Assembly: GCF_008806975.1 (NCBI RefSeq)
Contig: NZ_CP031728.1
Coordinates: 4,361,501-4,425,500 of the forward strand
Origin: Cellvibrio sp. KY-GH-1
GTDB lineage: Bacteria > Pseudomonadota > Gammaproteobacteria > Pseudomonadales > Cellvibrionaceae
Reading direction: 5' to 3'
Length of the DNA stretch: 64,000 bases
Below, one piece after another: positions 43,195 to 52,134 of this stretch. Below the pieces are notes generated by a model that saw only the letters and a list, made by a program, of their open reading frames with translations, was not told where the DNA came from and did no database searches. Each line of letters begins with the position of its first letter. Within the stretch, counting starts at the first letter, position 1. A program made the translations under genes and the position numbers.

Positions 43195-43210
43195 TGGCTT
43201 GGATATTGCT
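43195..43210 (+). promoter_or_regulatory. Sigma-54-type promoter for transporter copy B
   Basis: TGGCTTGGATATTGCT matches the sigma-54 pattern: TGGC, a G at position 7, and TTGC at exact -24/-12 spacing. Transcription would start near 43221, about 26 bp before the ATG at 43247. Together with the minus-strand site it makes a divergent sigma-54 arrangement. Confidence 0.7.
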
Positions 43211-43246
43211 GTTTGCGCCTCATAAGTTAACAGTGAGGCTCTGGTG

Positions 43247-44713
43247 ATGAGTGAAAATAGTGCAAAACTGAATGTGTTTTCGTTTGTGGGTAAAACAAGG
43301 ATCCTGCACCTGACCTGGGTCGCCTTCTTTATTACCTTTATCGTGTGGTTTAACCATGCGCCCTTATTGCTTGCAATCCAAAGTACCTTTGGCTTAACCG
43401 AACAGCAAATCAAAACCCTGCTGATTCTCAACGTTGCCCTGACTATTCCCGCGCGGATTGTTGTGGGCATGCTGGTGGACTCTTTTGGCCCGCGCAACGT
43501 TTATTCCTTGCTGTTAATCGTCACCGGCTTCCTGTGTTTATTTTTCTCGCTCGCTACCAGCTTTGAAACTCTGGCACTCGCGCGTTTTTTATTGGGTTTT
43601 GTGGGCGCGGGTTTTGTGATTGGCATTCGCATGATTAGTGAGTGGTTTCCTGCACGCCAAATGGGGTTGGCGGAAGGAATTTATAAAGGCCTGGGCAATA
43701 TCGGCTCGGCCGCTGCTGCAATCAGCCTGCCGACCATTGCACTGCTCGTGGGTGGGGATGATGGCTGGCGCTATGCCACGGGCCTGACCGGTTTAATCGC
43801 CTTCGTGTATGCCTTTATTTATTATTTTTCGGTGACCGATACTCCTGCGGGGTCCACCTATTTCAAGCCGAATAAATCGGGCGGATTGGAAGTGACCAGC
43901 AAAAAAGATTTTGTCTTGTACCTGCTGGTGAATATTCCTATGTACGGCGCACTTGCGCTGCTCGCGTGGAAAGTGAATACACTCGGTTTAATTACCGCAA
44001 CCACTATGTACGTGATAGATGCTGTGCTAGTGGCGATCTTTTTATTACAGTGCCGCAAAATTTATAGCTTGAACCAACAGTTGTTTAGCAAGCCGGTTGA
44101 TAAGTTGCAGCAATATAAATTCAAGCAGGTGGCGATTTTAAGTCTCGCCTATGCGGTGACCTTTGGTTCTGAACTGGCGGTAGTGTCCATGCTGCCGATG
44201 TTTTTCCAAAATACCTTTGCAATTCCCGTGGCGTTGGCCGGGGTGTTCGGTGCTTGCTTCGCCGCCGTGGATATTGCCTCCTGTCCATCCGGTGGCTGGA
44301 TCAGCGATAAATTTGGCCGCAAAAAATCGCTGGTGATTTTACTGATCGGCGCGGCAATCGGATTTTTTGTAATGTCCAGTATCACCAAAGATTGGCCGAT
44401 TGCGTTCGCGGTCGGTGCCATGATGTGTAGCTCGTTCTTTCTGGGCTCAGCGGCGGGCTGTGTATTTGCAGTAGTGCCTTTAATTCGCCGCAGCCTCACC
44501 GGCCAAATCGCGGGCATAGTAGGCGCTTACGGCAATATAGGCGCTGTGGTATTTCTCACGGTATTTTCATTTGTGAGCACGCCGGTATTTTTCCTGACCA
44601 TTGCCGCAAGCATTGCAGTTACGGCCATGGCGGCAATGCTGCTCGATGAGCCGGCGACCAAAATGTTTGAAGTGCTACCGGATGGCCGAGTGCAAATGGT
44701 GGAAATGCACTGA
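43247..44713 (+). CDS. NNP-family nitrate/nitrite transporter (copy B)
   Basis: A 488-residue paralogue of the transporter at 41136-42611, with the same 12-helix plan and text such as [54 protein letters not shown] and GLGNIGSAAAAISLP. The same middle loop with [18 protein letters not shown] is present, showing recent common origin. The ATG at 43247 follows TGAGG; a GTG at 43244 is less likely. The stop overlaps the start of kinase copy B by one base (TGATG), so transporter and kinase are co-translated here, unlike in copy A, where 222 bp separate them. Confidence 0.92.
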   Translation: MSENSAKLNVFSFVGKTRILHLTWVAFFITFIVWFNHAPLLLAIQSTFGLTEQQIKTLLILNVALTIPARIVVGMLVDSFGPRNVYSLLLIVTGFLCLFFSLATSFETLALARFLLGFVGAGFVIGIRMISEWFPARQMGLAEGIYKGLGNIGSAAAAISLPTIALLVGGDDGWRYATGLTGLIAFVYAFIYYFSVTDTPAGSTYFKPNKSGGLEVTSKKDFVLYLLVNIPMYGALALLAWKVNTLGLITATTMYVIDAVLVAIFLLQCRKIYSLNQQLFSKPVDKLQQYKFKQVAILSLAYAVTFGSELAVVSMLPMFFQNTFAIPVALAGVFGACFAAVDIASCPSGGWISDKFGRKKSLVILLIGAAIGFFVMSSITKDWPIAFAVGAMMCSSFFLGSAAGCVFAVVPLIRRSLTGQIAGIVGAYGNIGAVVFLTVFSFVSTPVFFLTIAASIAVTAMAAMLLDEPATKMFEVLPDGRVQMVEMH

Positions 44714-46440
44714 TGAACGAATGGCACCTGAACAGCAATTTGAGTTTCACTGTCGGGCAATTTTCGTCCGCTGGGGTGAAAGCACAAAATGAAGACGCGA
44801 TCGGGATTCGTATTCCCGAAGGTATGTTGCTGGATACCAAAGGTGCGGTAGCGATTATCGCCGACGGTGTCAGCGCCGCTGAAGCGGGGAAAGAGGCAAG
44901 CGAAACTTGCGTGCGCAATTTCCTTGCCGATTATTTTTCCACGCCCGATACCTGGACGGTAAAAAAATCTACCACCCAGGTATTGGTCGCTTTAAATCGT
45001 TGGCTCTATTCGCGTGGGCAACATTTTCGAGAGGCGCAAAAAGGTTACGTCAGTACCCTCAGCAGTATTATTTTTAAATCCCAAAGCGCACACATTTTTC
45101 ATGTGGGCGATTCGCGTATCTATCGCTTGCGCAACGGCAAATTCGAACAGCTCACGCGCGACCATCGCACCATCATTAGCGCCGAGCAATCCTATTTAGT
45201 GCGCGCCATGGGGTTGGATGTTTCGCTTGATGTGGATTGCAAAACCATTGACGTTGAAGAAAATGATATTTATTTGCTCAGCACCGATGGCGTGCACGAT
45301 TTTGTCAGTGACGAGCAACTTGCCCGCGCACTGCAATCGGCAGGTGATGATTATGAAGCTCTGGCGCAACACATCGTGGCGCTGGCCGCTGCCAATAATA
45401 GCGATGACAATATCAGTTGTCAGGTGTTGCGGGTGGATTCGTTACCTAAACAAAATGTCGATGACGCCTGCCAAAAACTCAGCGCACTGCCATTCCCGCC
45501 GCATTTGAATCCGGGTATGGTGGTTGATGGCTATCGCGTGGAAAAAGAACTGCACGCGAGCAGTCGCAGCCAGGTGTATCTGGTAAAAGACATTGAAACC
45601 AATCAAATGTATTGCATGAAAACGCCATCGATCAACTTTGTCGATGACCCCGCCTATATTGAACGCTTTATTTTGGAGGCCTGGATCGGTAGCCGCATCC
45701 ACAATTCCCATGTAGTGAAGGTTATTGCGGCGAATAAAACCAAAAGCTGTCTCTATTATTTAATGGAGTATGTGGATGGCATTACCCTGAATCAGTGGAT
45801 TAAAGAAAATCCGCAGCCTTCGGTGCAAGACGTCATTTATAAAGTTGAACAGATCAGTAAAGGCCTGCGCGCGTTTCATCGCCGCGAAACCTTGCATCAG
45901 GATTTGCGCCCGGCCAACATTATGGTGGATCGCAACGGCGAAATTAAAATTATCGATTTTGGTTCCTGCTTAGTGCAGGGCATTGTTGAAATCAGTTCGC
46001 CTATTGCGCGCGAACGCATTTTAGGAACTGCAGAGTATTCGCCACCGGAAACTATTTTGCATGGTAAGAGCGATGAAAAATCTGACTTGTTTTCGCTCGC
46101 GGTGATTGTGTTTGAAATGCTCACGGGCAAGCCGCCCTTCGATGGCAAGCTCGGTTCCTGTCGCAGCGAGCGCGCCTATTTAAATACCCGTTACACCTCC
46201 ACCTACGAACTCAATCCACTGGTGCCCTTTTGGGTCGATGGTGCGATTCGCAAAGGCTTGCGCTATGACCCGGAGCGTCGCCACGGTGATGTGTCAGAAT
46301 TTTTGCACGAGCTGCAACATCCCAACCCCAAATACAAGCAACACTATCGCGCACTCCTGCAAGATAAAAACCCGGTGCGCTTTTGGCAGTATCTCTCCGG
46401 CGGTTTGTTTGTGGCGTTTTGCGTGGCGCTGTATTTTTAA
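44713..46440 (+). CDS. PP2C phosphatase - serine/threonine kinase fusion (copy B)
   Basis: A 575-residue paralogue of copy A with the same layout. PP2C part: AQNEDAIGIRIPEG, AIIADGVSAAEAGKEAS, IFHVGDSRIYRL and LLSTDGVHDF. Kinase part: CMKTPS with the ATP-site Lys, HQDLRPANI (Gln for Arg in HRD, Arg for the usual Lys) and IIDFGSC. The glycine loop is degenerate (HASSRSQVYLV), as in copy A. A C-terminal transmembrane helix follows (LSGGLFVAFCVALYF). It is translationally coupled to an NNP transporter, which argues that the two proteins work together, for example by phosphorylation-based control of nitrate uptake. The target is unknown. Confidence 0.92.
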   Translation: MNEWHLNSNLSFTVGQFSSAGVKAQNEDAIGIRIPEGMLLDTKGAVAIIADGVSAAEAGKEASETCVRNFLADYFSTPDTWTVKKSTTQVLVALNRWLYSRGQHFREAQKGYVSTLSSIIFKSQSAHIFHVGDSRIYRLRNGKFEQLTRDHRTIISAEQSYLVRAMGLDVSLDVDCKTIDVEENDIYLLSTDGVHDFVSDEQLARALQSAGDDYEALAQHIVALAAANNSDDNISCQVLRVDSLPKQNVDDACQKLSALPFPPHLNPGMVVDGYRVEKELHASSRSQVYLVKDIETNQMYCMKTPSINFVDDPAYIERFILEAWIGSRIHNSHVVKVIAANKTKSCLYYLMEYVDGITLNQWIKENPQPSVQDVIYKVEQISKGLRAFHRRETLHQDLRPANIMVDRNGEIKIIDFGSCLVQGIVEISSPIARERILGTAEYSPPETILHGKSDEKSDLFSLAVIVFEMLTGKPPFDGKLGSCRSERAYLNTRYTSTYELNPLVPFWVDGAIRKGLRYDPERRHGDVSEFLHELQHPNPKYKQHYRALLQDKNPVRFWQYLSGGLFVAFCVALYF

Positions 46441-46593
46441 TTATCCCTCCGTTGCCCTTGGTGATGCGAGGGCTATCCTGTAGTATCTGCACCATAATCA
46501 AAAGGAGCTACCACCGATGAGTGGTTGGCCCATTCACCCTGCTAGCTCTCGACGTGCCATGCCGTACACTCTGAAATTGCACACGAGGTTGTT

Positions 46594-47475
46594 ATGAATA
46601 AAAAGTTGTTGTTGGCCGTTTGTCTCGCCATCAGTGGCTATAGTCACGCCCAAACCGAAGATTACGTAGCCGATAACGTATTTACCCAGGGCGTTGAAGG
46701 CCCGGCGGTGGATGCACAAGGCAAATTATACGCCGTGAATTTTGCCGAAGAAGGCACCATCGGCATTATCGATAAAAAAGATAACGCGCAGCTGTTTGTG
46801 AAATTGCCCAAAGGTAGTACCGGCAATGGCATTCGTTTCGATCGCAAGGGCATTATGTATGTGGCCGATTATTCCGCCCACAACGTGTTGAAGGTCGACC
46901 CCAACACCAAAGCCATTAGTGTGCATGCACACAGCGATAAGATGAATCAGCCCAATGATATCGCCATCGCCAAATCCGGTGTGATTTATGCGAGCGATCC
47001 CAAGTGGGCAGACAATACCGGCAATCTGTGGAAAGTCGCCACCGATGGCACAGTGACCTTGCTGGAAGCGGATATGGGCACCACTAACGGTGTGGAAGTG
47101 AGTACCGATGAAAAACATTTGTACGTGAATGAAAGCGTGCAGCGAAAAGTCTGGAAATACGATATCGACAGCAAAACCGGCGATGTCAGCAACAAGCGCC
47201 TGCTCATCGAATTTAAAGATCACGGTATGGATGGAATGCGTTGTGATTCGGCAGGCAATTTATATATCGCTCGTTACGCTGCTGGCGAAGTTGCGGTAGT
47301 TTCGCCGCAGGGCACCTTGCTGCAACGCATTAAACTCAAAGGCCAAAAACCTACCAACGTCGCCTTTGGCGGCGCCGATGGCAAAACCGTTTATGTCACC
47401 CTACAGGATCGCGGTGCTATAGAAACCTTCCGCAGTGAATTGCCGGGACGTGAGTGGTTGTTGCACGCGAAATAA
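46594..47475 (+). CDS. Secreted SMP-30/gluconolactonase-like beta-propeller
   Basis: A 293-residue protein with a signal peptide (ISGYSHAQ). The rest is a six-bladed beta-propeller of the SMP-30/gluconolactonase/LRE type: EGPAVDAQGKLYAVNF, GNGIRFDRKGIMYVADY, QPNDIAIAKSGVIYASD and GMDGMRCDSAGNLYIARY, with the Asn and Asp residues that hold the metal ion. Members hydrolyse lactones of sugars, but many are uncharacterised. It stands alone; its strand matches kinase copy B, with a 153-bp gap. The substrate cannot be told from context. Confidence 0.88.
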   Translation: MNKKLLLAVCLAISGYSHAQTEDYVADNVFTQGVEGPAVDAQGKLYAVNFAEEGTIGIIDKKDNAQLFVKLPKGSTGNGIRFDRKGIMYVADYSAHNVLKVDPNTKAISVHAHSDKMNQPNDIAIAKSGVIYASDPKWADNTGNLWKVATDGTVTLLEADMGTTNGVEVSTDEKHLYVNESVQRKVWKYDIDSKTGDVSNKRLLIEFKDHGMDGMRCDSAGNLYIARYAAGEVAVVSPQGTLLQRIKLKGQKPTNVAFGGADGKTVYVTLQDRGAIETFRSELPGREWLLHAK

Positions 47476-47549
47476 ATTTTCCGTTTTAGCATTCGGCTTT
47501 AATTAATTTATTTCAACGTGAGTTTGGCGTTGGGGTGTGTATTGCGAAA

Positions 47550-47575
47550 CCCTCAAGTCAGGGGTGACTTGAGGG
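47550..47575. terminator. Hairpin between convergent SMP-30-like and lipoprotein genes
   Basis: CCCTCAAGTCA and TGACTTGAGGG form a perfect 11-bp stem with a GGGG loop, midway between two convergent genes. There is no long T-run, but position and strength suggest a shared transcription end. Confidence 0.6.
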
Positions 47576-47646
47576 GGTTGTACGGATGTTTTCATGGGTT
47601 TTCGAAATACACGCCCTAATGACAAACAGGCTACGAAGTTAAAAAC

Positions 47647-48141
47647 TTATTTTTCTCGTCGCGAAAATTTCTCCCAGGTTTCCTGCGCATCGTAACTATT
47701 TTTCTCCGGGCGAATGCCTCTGCCCATGTGAATGTCCAATAGCACTAGCGTGTAGTTGTCCTGCTCCGCGAGTGGGTCGTTTCTGTCGGCGCGATAGGTT
47801 TGTGTTTGGCAACCGAGCAAACCACAGCGGCGGGTGTTTATGGTTTCGGTGCGCTCGGCGGAGTTTTCACGTGTCGATATTAACCGACGTTTTTGTTTAC
47901 TCACGATAAACCAATCGTAACCCGCCGCCAGCGTTAACTCGGCGGCGCGTTGCAAGGCGTAATTCTGTGTAGCAGTGCGCTGGTTGCCGCGCAGCGTAAA
48001 TTGCACGCGGTAGCTGGTGCTGTCCAGCGCGATTTCCTTATAGCCGGGGCCATTTTTTTGTGCAGCGCGATAGTGGGAGTAAGGTGCAGTCGCACATGCA
48101 CTCAGCATTAAGATCAAACAAAAAAGCAGTGCAGGTTTCAT
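47647..48141 (-). CDS. Lipoprotein of the CC0125/CC1285 type
   Basis: A 164-residue lipoprotein: MKPALLFCLILMLSAC with the lipidated Cys at position 16. The ATG at 48141 has GGAGT upstream. The body carries YRVQFTLRGNQRTATQNYALQRAAELTLAAGYDWF-like text split over two strands and a helix, which fits the small CC0125/CC1285 lipoprotein family known from many proteobacteria. It closes the sigma/anti-sigma operon, its start lying 18 bp from the anti-sigma stop. Its role is unknown; a part in envelope-stress sensing is suggested only by position. Confidence 0.8.
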   Translation of the reverse strand: MKPALLFCLILMLSACATAPYSHYRAAQKNGPGYKEIALDSTSYRVQFTLRGNQRTATQNYALQRAAELTLAAGYDWFIVSKQKRRLISTRENSAERTETINTRRCGLLGCQTQTYRADRNDPLAEQDNYTLVLLDIHMGRGIRPEKNSYDAQETWEKFSRREK

Positions 48142-48158
48142 GATCAATACTCCGTGCA

Positions 48159-48911
48159 TTATTGCGCCCAGCGCGAATGAATGGCTTGTTGTTCAGCGTT
48201 TGTATCAAAAGCTTCGCTTTGCATCATTTCATCCAGTGCTGTGTCTAGCGGTGAACCGCCGCTGGCAGTTTGGTAATCGCCTTGTGCGAGTGCTTTCTGT
48301 GGCAGGCTGGTTACCAATTCCCACTGGGTGTTGCGGCGGCAGGCAATATTTTCGCTGCTGTACTCGCGTTGAATAACCTGATACTGCCGGCAGTAGTCAC
48401 CTTTGTTATCGATAAATGTGAGGCGCGGTTTAATACTGCTGCCATCTTCAAACCGCTGCTCGCTGCCACTGATATTTTGCTCCAGTACCTGCGCTACCGC
48501 ATGCCAGTTGCTTGCACCCGGGTTGTTGCCGGGGAGCAATTGAACCGCAGCGAAACCTATAGCCAGTACCACGCTGGCAGCGAGGGCTGCGTGTTGCTGC
48601 AGCCCTCGCTGCACATTTCTCCAGAATGGAAATTGAATAACTTTGTTCTCTTGCACAGGTTCTGGTGCAGTTTCTGTTGAAGGTGACGCAGTTTTTTGTG
48701 CGAGAAGCTGCGTAATGGCAAGCGGCATTGGGCGCGCGTCTATTTGTGCGTAGTGACTGGCAATTTGCTCATCCACCATCGCCAGTTCGGCCAATCGATT
48801 TGCGAGATTTTCATCGTCAACTAAACCCTGGCGTACCAATTCCATTTCGGCTTTAGGTAATTCTGCATCCAGAAAGGCGGAGAGTTGTTCATCGGAAATT
48901 GTCATTGTCAT
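48159..48911 (-). CDS. Anti-sigma factor (RseA-like), membrane-anchored
   Basis: A 250-residue protein. The N-terminal helical domain (ISDEQLSAFLDAELPKAEME) is the usual sigma-binding start of anti-sigma factors. A single transmembrane helix lies near residues 108-125 (LAASVVLAIGFAAVQLL), and a periplasmic domain of about 120 residues with two cysteines follows. There is no zinc-binding HxxxCxxC motif. It lies 15 bp after the ECF sigma gene on the same strand, the standard pairing. It would hold the sigma factor inactive at the membrane until a periplasmic signal arrives. Confidence 0.88.
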   Translation of the reverse strand: MTMTISDEQLSAFLDAELPKAEMELVRQGLVDDENLANRLAELAMVDEQIASHYAQIDARPMPLAITQLLAQKTASPSTETAPEPVQENKVIQFPFWRNVQRGLQQHAALAASVVLAIGFAAVQLLPGNNPGASNWHAVAQVLEQNISGSEQRFEDGSSIKPRLTFIDNKGDYCRQYQVIQREYSSENIACRRNTQWELVTSLPQKALAQGDYQTASGGSPLDTALDEMMQSEAFDTNAEQQAIHSRWAQ

Positions 48912-48926
48912 TGCCTCAATGTTCGC

Positions 48927-49433
48927 TCACGCGCTGGCCGGGTCTGCCGTGGGGTTTAAAAATTTCACTAGCGCAACGCGCGCGCGGGCCAGGCGGCTCA
49001 TCACTGTGCCTTGTGGAATGCCGAGTGTTTCGGCCACCTCCTTGTACGACAGTCCTTGTACTGCCACCAGCGCCATAATTGTGCGCTGCTCGTCGGGCAA
49101 CTGGTTCATGGCAGCGTCCACTTGGGTTAGGGTGATTTGATCATGAATGACCTGTTCACCGTCGGTGGCTGGTTCTTCGGTGTCGTCCAATGAATACACA
49201 TTCTTTTGACGCACCTTGCGCGCGCGATACTCATCAATCCACAGGTTGCGACAGATACGAAAGGCCCACTTGGCGAGCTCGACATCGTCCGGAATCGCCT
49301 TGCTCAGCAAACGCTCCAGGGTATTTTGCAGCAAGTCATCGGCATCGGCGGCTGAGCCGGTGAGCGAATAGGCGAAACGGCGCAGTGCGGGCGCTATCCG
49401 GGTTAATTCCTGTTTCAGTTGATCGTGTTGCAT
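48927..49433 (-). CDS. ECF-type RNA polymerase sigma factor
   Basis: A 168-residue ECF (sigma-70 group 4) factor. Region 2 is seen in RRFAYSLTGSAADADDLLQN and AKWAFRICRNLWIDEYRA. Region 4 is seen in LPDEQRTIMALVAVQGLSY, KEVAETLGIPQGTVMSRLAR. It heads a three-gene operon with its anti-sigma factor and a lipoprotein. The subtilase gene is divergent from it, with 195 bp between. I could not identify its target promoter by eye, since ECF promoters need comparison of several sites. Confidence 0.93.
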   Translation of the reverse strand: MQHDQLKQELTRIAPALRRFAYSLTGSAADADDLLQNTLERLLSKAIPDDVELAKWAFRICRNLWIDEYRARKVRQKNVYSLDDTEEPATDGEQVIHDQITLTQVDAAMNQLPDEQRTIMALVAVQGLSYKEVAETLGIPQGTVMSRLARARVALVKFLNPTADPASA

Positions 49434-49628
49434 AGGGGTTCTTTGCTCGGGAATATCAGTTTCAGGGGCTTAGGATTTTTTGGTCTGTTATCCAGTTAAC
49501 GGCCCGATACGTATTTTATTCCCGTCTGGAGCAAATCTTTTAGTGGAATTTTCGGGCTTGCCAAACGTTTCTAATGAAGATGAACCACTTTTTGTGTTTA
49601 ATTTCCCCATCCTCACCGAGTCTGCCCT

Positions 49629-51092
49629 ATGAAACGCCCGCATTTGAAATCGATGCTTTTAAAATCGACCTTGTTGAAATCGACGTTGTTGACGTCGACC
49701 TGTATGAGCCTGATCCTCGCCGGTTGGTGTCAGGGCGCTCAGGCGCAGTTGCTGGATCGCCTGGGTAATCAGGTTGATGGCGTGACGCGAGAGTTGGAAC
49801 AGGTAACAGAGGATGTGCAGGAGCAGGTGCGCAAAACAGCGGAGGATGAATTGTCAGGTCAAGTCATCAATCCGCTAACGGATACTCTGGGTCAAGCGGT
49901 AGAGGGTGCGGTTCAATCAACCGAAGGTCTCGCCAAAGCAACAGGGGATTCTGTCGGCAATACACTTGCGGCTCGCCTGCCAATTCTCAATCGCGCAGGT
50001 GCAACGGCTTTTGTTGAGGTGCGGGTGGAAGATAACTGGCGCGCAGTCGAGCGCGAATGGTTGATGTTGCTCGACCAACCCGGATTAACCGCATTAGCGG
50101 CCCTGGATGCTGAAATTATCGAGCAGACGCAATTTGCAGATCTGGGATTGCAACTGGTGCGTTTTCGTGTGCCTGCTGCGTTGGATTCCTTGCCTGAATT
50201 AAAAAAACATTTGCCGGCGCATTTGCATGAGCAGCTGGATCGCAATCACATCTACAGCCCACAAAGGGGCGGCCCGCACGGGGTAATTCAAGCGAAAGAA
50301 CAACATTCCTCGGCGATTTCAATAACGCCGGTTGCCAAGTCAATGTGCGATCACGCCGTGAGTGTTGGTGTGATTGATACGGCGCTAAATACGCATCATG
50401 TTGCGTTTGCAAACAGCCATATTGAAAGCCAGGATTTTGCCGGCGCTGAATTTGAAGCTCCGCGCGCTCACGGTACCGCTGTGGTGGGTATTTTGGTGGG
50501 CATGCGTGGGGGGCAGAATCAACCACTAATCCCCTTATTGCCTGCGGCAACCGTATTTTCTGCATCGGTGTTTTACCCGCGCTCAGACTATGCGCAGGGC
50601 GCCACCATGGTTAACCTGGTGCGCGCGTTAAATTGGTTAGCAGAAAAAAAAGTGCGCGTTATTAATATGAGTTTGGCGGGGCCGGATAATAAAATCCTGG
50701 CTTTGGCGATTCAAAAAATCATTCAATCGGGCATCACTATTGTTGCGGCGGCAGGCAATGAAGGGCCGGCGGCACTGCCTGCCTATCCCGCTGCTTACGC
50801 GGATGTAATTGCGGTAACGGCAGTGGATAAAAACCAGCGCATTTATCGCTGGGCCAATCGCGGCGATTACATCGATTTTGCAGCCGTGGGTGTTGCCGTG
50901 TTTACCGCGCGCAGCAGTGGCGATTTTGGCCCTGAAACCGGAACCTCTATGGCGGCGCCTCTGGTAACGGCCGCGGTTGCTTGTACTACAAAAAATATTT
51001 CCGCCATCGACCAACTAAAAAAGCAGGCGCTGGATTTGGGCGCGGCGGGGCGCGACCCGATATTTGGTGATGGTTTAATAAGTCGTCCTTAA
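49629..51092 (+). CDS. Secreted S8 (subtilisin-like) serine protease
   Basis: A 487-residue subtilase. The signal peptide is odd: after MKRPHLKS it repeats LLKST three times before the hydrophobic core and AQAQ cleavage region. A pro-region of about 190 residues follows, with heptad-like helices (VTRELEQVTEDVQEQVRKT). The catalytic triad is complete: Asp in SVGVIDTALN, His in RAHGTAVVGIL and Ser in TGTSMAAPLV. Asn of the oxyanion hole is in AAAGNEGP. It is divergent from the ECF sigma operon, which suggests that it belongs to that regulon or processes a signal for it; this is inference. No Shine-Dalgarno site is obvious before the ATG. Confidence 0.9.
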   Translation: MKRPHLKSMLLKSTLLKSTLLTSTCMSLILAGWCQGAQAQLLDRLGNQVDGVTRELEQVTEDVQEQVRKTAEDELSGQVINPLTDTLGQAVEGAVQSTEGLAKATGDSVGNTLAARLPILNRAGATAFVEVRVEDNWRAVEREWLMLLDQPGLTALAALDAEIIEQTQFADLGLQLVRFRVPAALDSLPELKKHLPAHLHEQLDRNHIYSPQRGGPHGVIQAKEQHSSAISITPVAKSMCDHAVSVGVIDTALNTHHVAFANSHIESQDFAGAEFEAPRAHGTAVVGILVGMRGGQNQPLIPLLPAATVFSASVFYPRSDYAQGATMVNLVRALNWLAEKKVRVINMSLAGPDNKILALAIQKIIQSGITIVAAAGNEGPAALPAYPAAYADVIAVTAVDKNQRIYRWANRGDYIDFAAVGVAVFTARSSGDFGPETGTSMAAPLVTAAVACTTKNISAIDQLKKQALDLGAAGRDPIFGDGLISRP

Positions 51093-51118
51093 CCGAGGTG
51101 CATTAAACACCTCGCTCG

Positions 51119-52027
51119 TTAGAAGTGGGCCTTAAGCATTAACGAGCTCACCGTTTCAGAATAGTTGGCGGCAGCCAGATTGGAATCGTAATTGCCGCGT
51201 TCCACTTTGCCCACCAGGCTTAACCATTTCGTCGTTTCTATTTGCCACTCCAGCGTGGTAATGCGGCGTTCATCCGTGCGTTTGGCTTCTATCGACGGAG
51301 TCACTGCGGAATAATCGCGCTGCTCGTAGCGATAACCCAGCTGCACGCGATTTTTGATATTACCTAGCGAAAACTGGTGATTAAGACTGGTGCGGAAACT
51401 CACTCCGTCATAATCAAATTCATTGGCGCCTGCGTTTTCCGTTTCGCCGGTCAAACCAAGAGTAAAGAAAGTTTTTCCTTGATTGAAAAAGTAAAATGCG
51501 TCGCCGGCAAGGTTCTGGTTATCGGCATTGCGAGCGCTAAGGCCGGGAAATTTTTTATCTTGTTTATTAAAGGCAGCGCGCAGAAAAAATTTCTGATTAA
51601 TCAAACGTGAAATATACAGGCTGCGTTGTTGCAGGGTCAGGAAGCCTTGATCATCCAGTTCGGCATCGGCGTAGTGATAACTCGCGCCCAGAGCCAGCAG
51701 ACTAAAATCGTAGCTAACATCGGCAGAAGCCTGCTTGATGGATAAATCAAATTCACGGAAATCCTGATAGGTTTTGTTGCTGTAACCCAACCCGCCTTTT
51801 ACTTTGATTTTCTCGCTCGCCTGCCATTGGCTGTTCACCCGCGCATTGGCCAGTGCAGACCAATCACCTTCGGTAGAATTTTGGTCCAATTCAATCACCG
51901 ATAAATTGGAATCGTATTCCGCTCCCGTTTCCAATTCGAATTGGGTAGACGGTTTTGCAACTGTTGCATTGGCGGCGCCAATGATGCAGCTGAGAAATGT
52001 AATAGGGGCGAGTGATTTAGTGTTCAT
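51119..52027 (-). CDS. Outer-membrane beta-barrel protein
   Basis: A 302-residue protein with a signal peptide (IIGAANA). The ATG at 52027 has GGAGC upstream; a reading back to 52162 runs into the tandem repeat and is rejected. The mature part is made of alternating beta-strands, with Tyr/Phe at strand ends and a C-terminal Phe (LMLKAHF), typical of outer-membrane barrels. Early text (FELETGAEYDSNLSV) resembles porin-like proteins that carry surface polysaccharides or are found next to repeat proteins. It lies downstream of the repeat protein gene on the same strand and is probably in the same operon. Confidence 0.75.
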   Translation of the reverse strand: MNTKSLAPITFLSCIIGAANATVAKPSTQFELETGAEYDSNLSVIELDQNSTEGDWSALANARVNSQWQASEKIKVKGGLGYSNKTYQDFREFDLSIKQASADVSYDFSLLALGASYHYADAELDDQGFLTLQQRSLYISRLINQKFFLRAAFNKQDKKFPGLSARNADNQNLAGDAFYFFNQGKTFFTLGLTGETENAGANEFDYDGVSFRTSLNHQFSLGNIKNRVQLGYRYEQRDYSAVTPSIEAKRTDERRITTLEWQIETTKWLSLVGKVERGNYDSNLAAANYSETVSSLMLKAHF

Positions 52028-52134
52028 GATATTTGCTCCGCACAGGGGAAATATTTTTTTCGGTTGTGATAAAAACCACCGGCGCCGCAGCGCCGATGCT
52101 TCTGCAATGGTTGTTATCCACGGTGAGTGACGAT

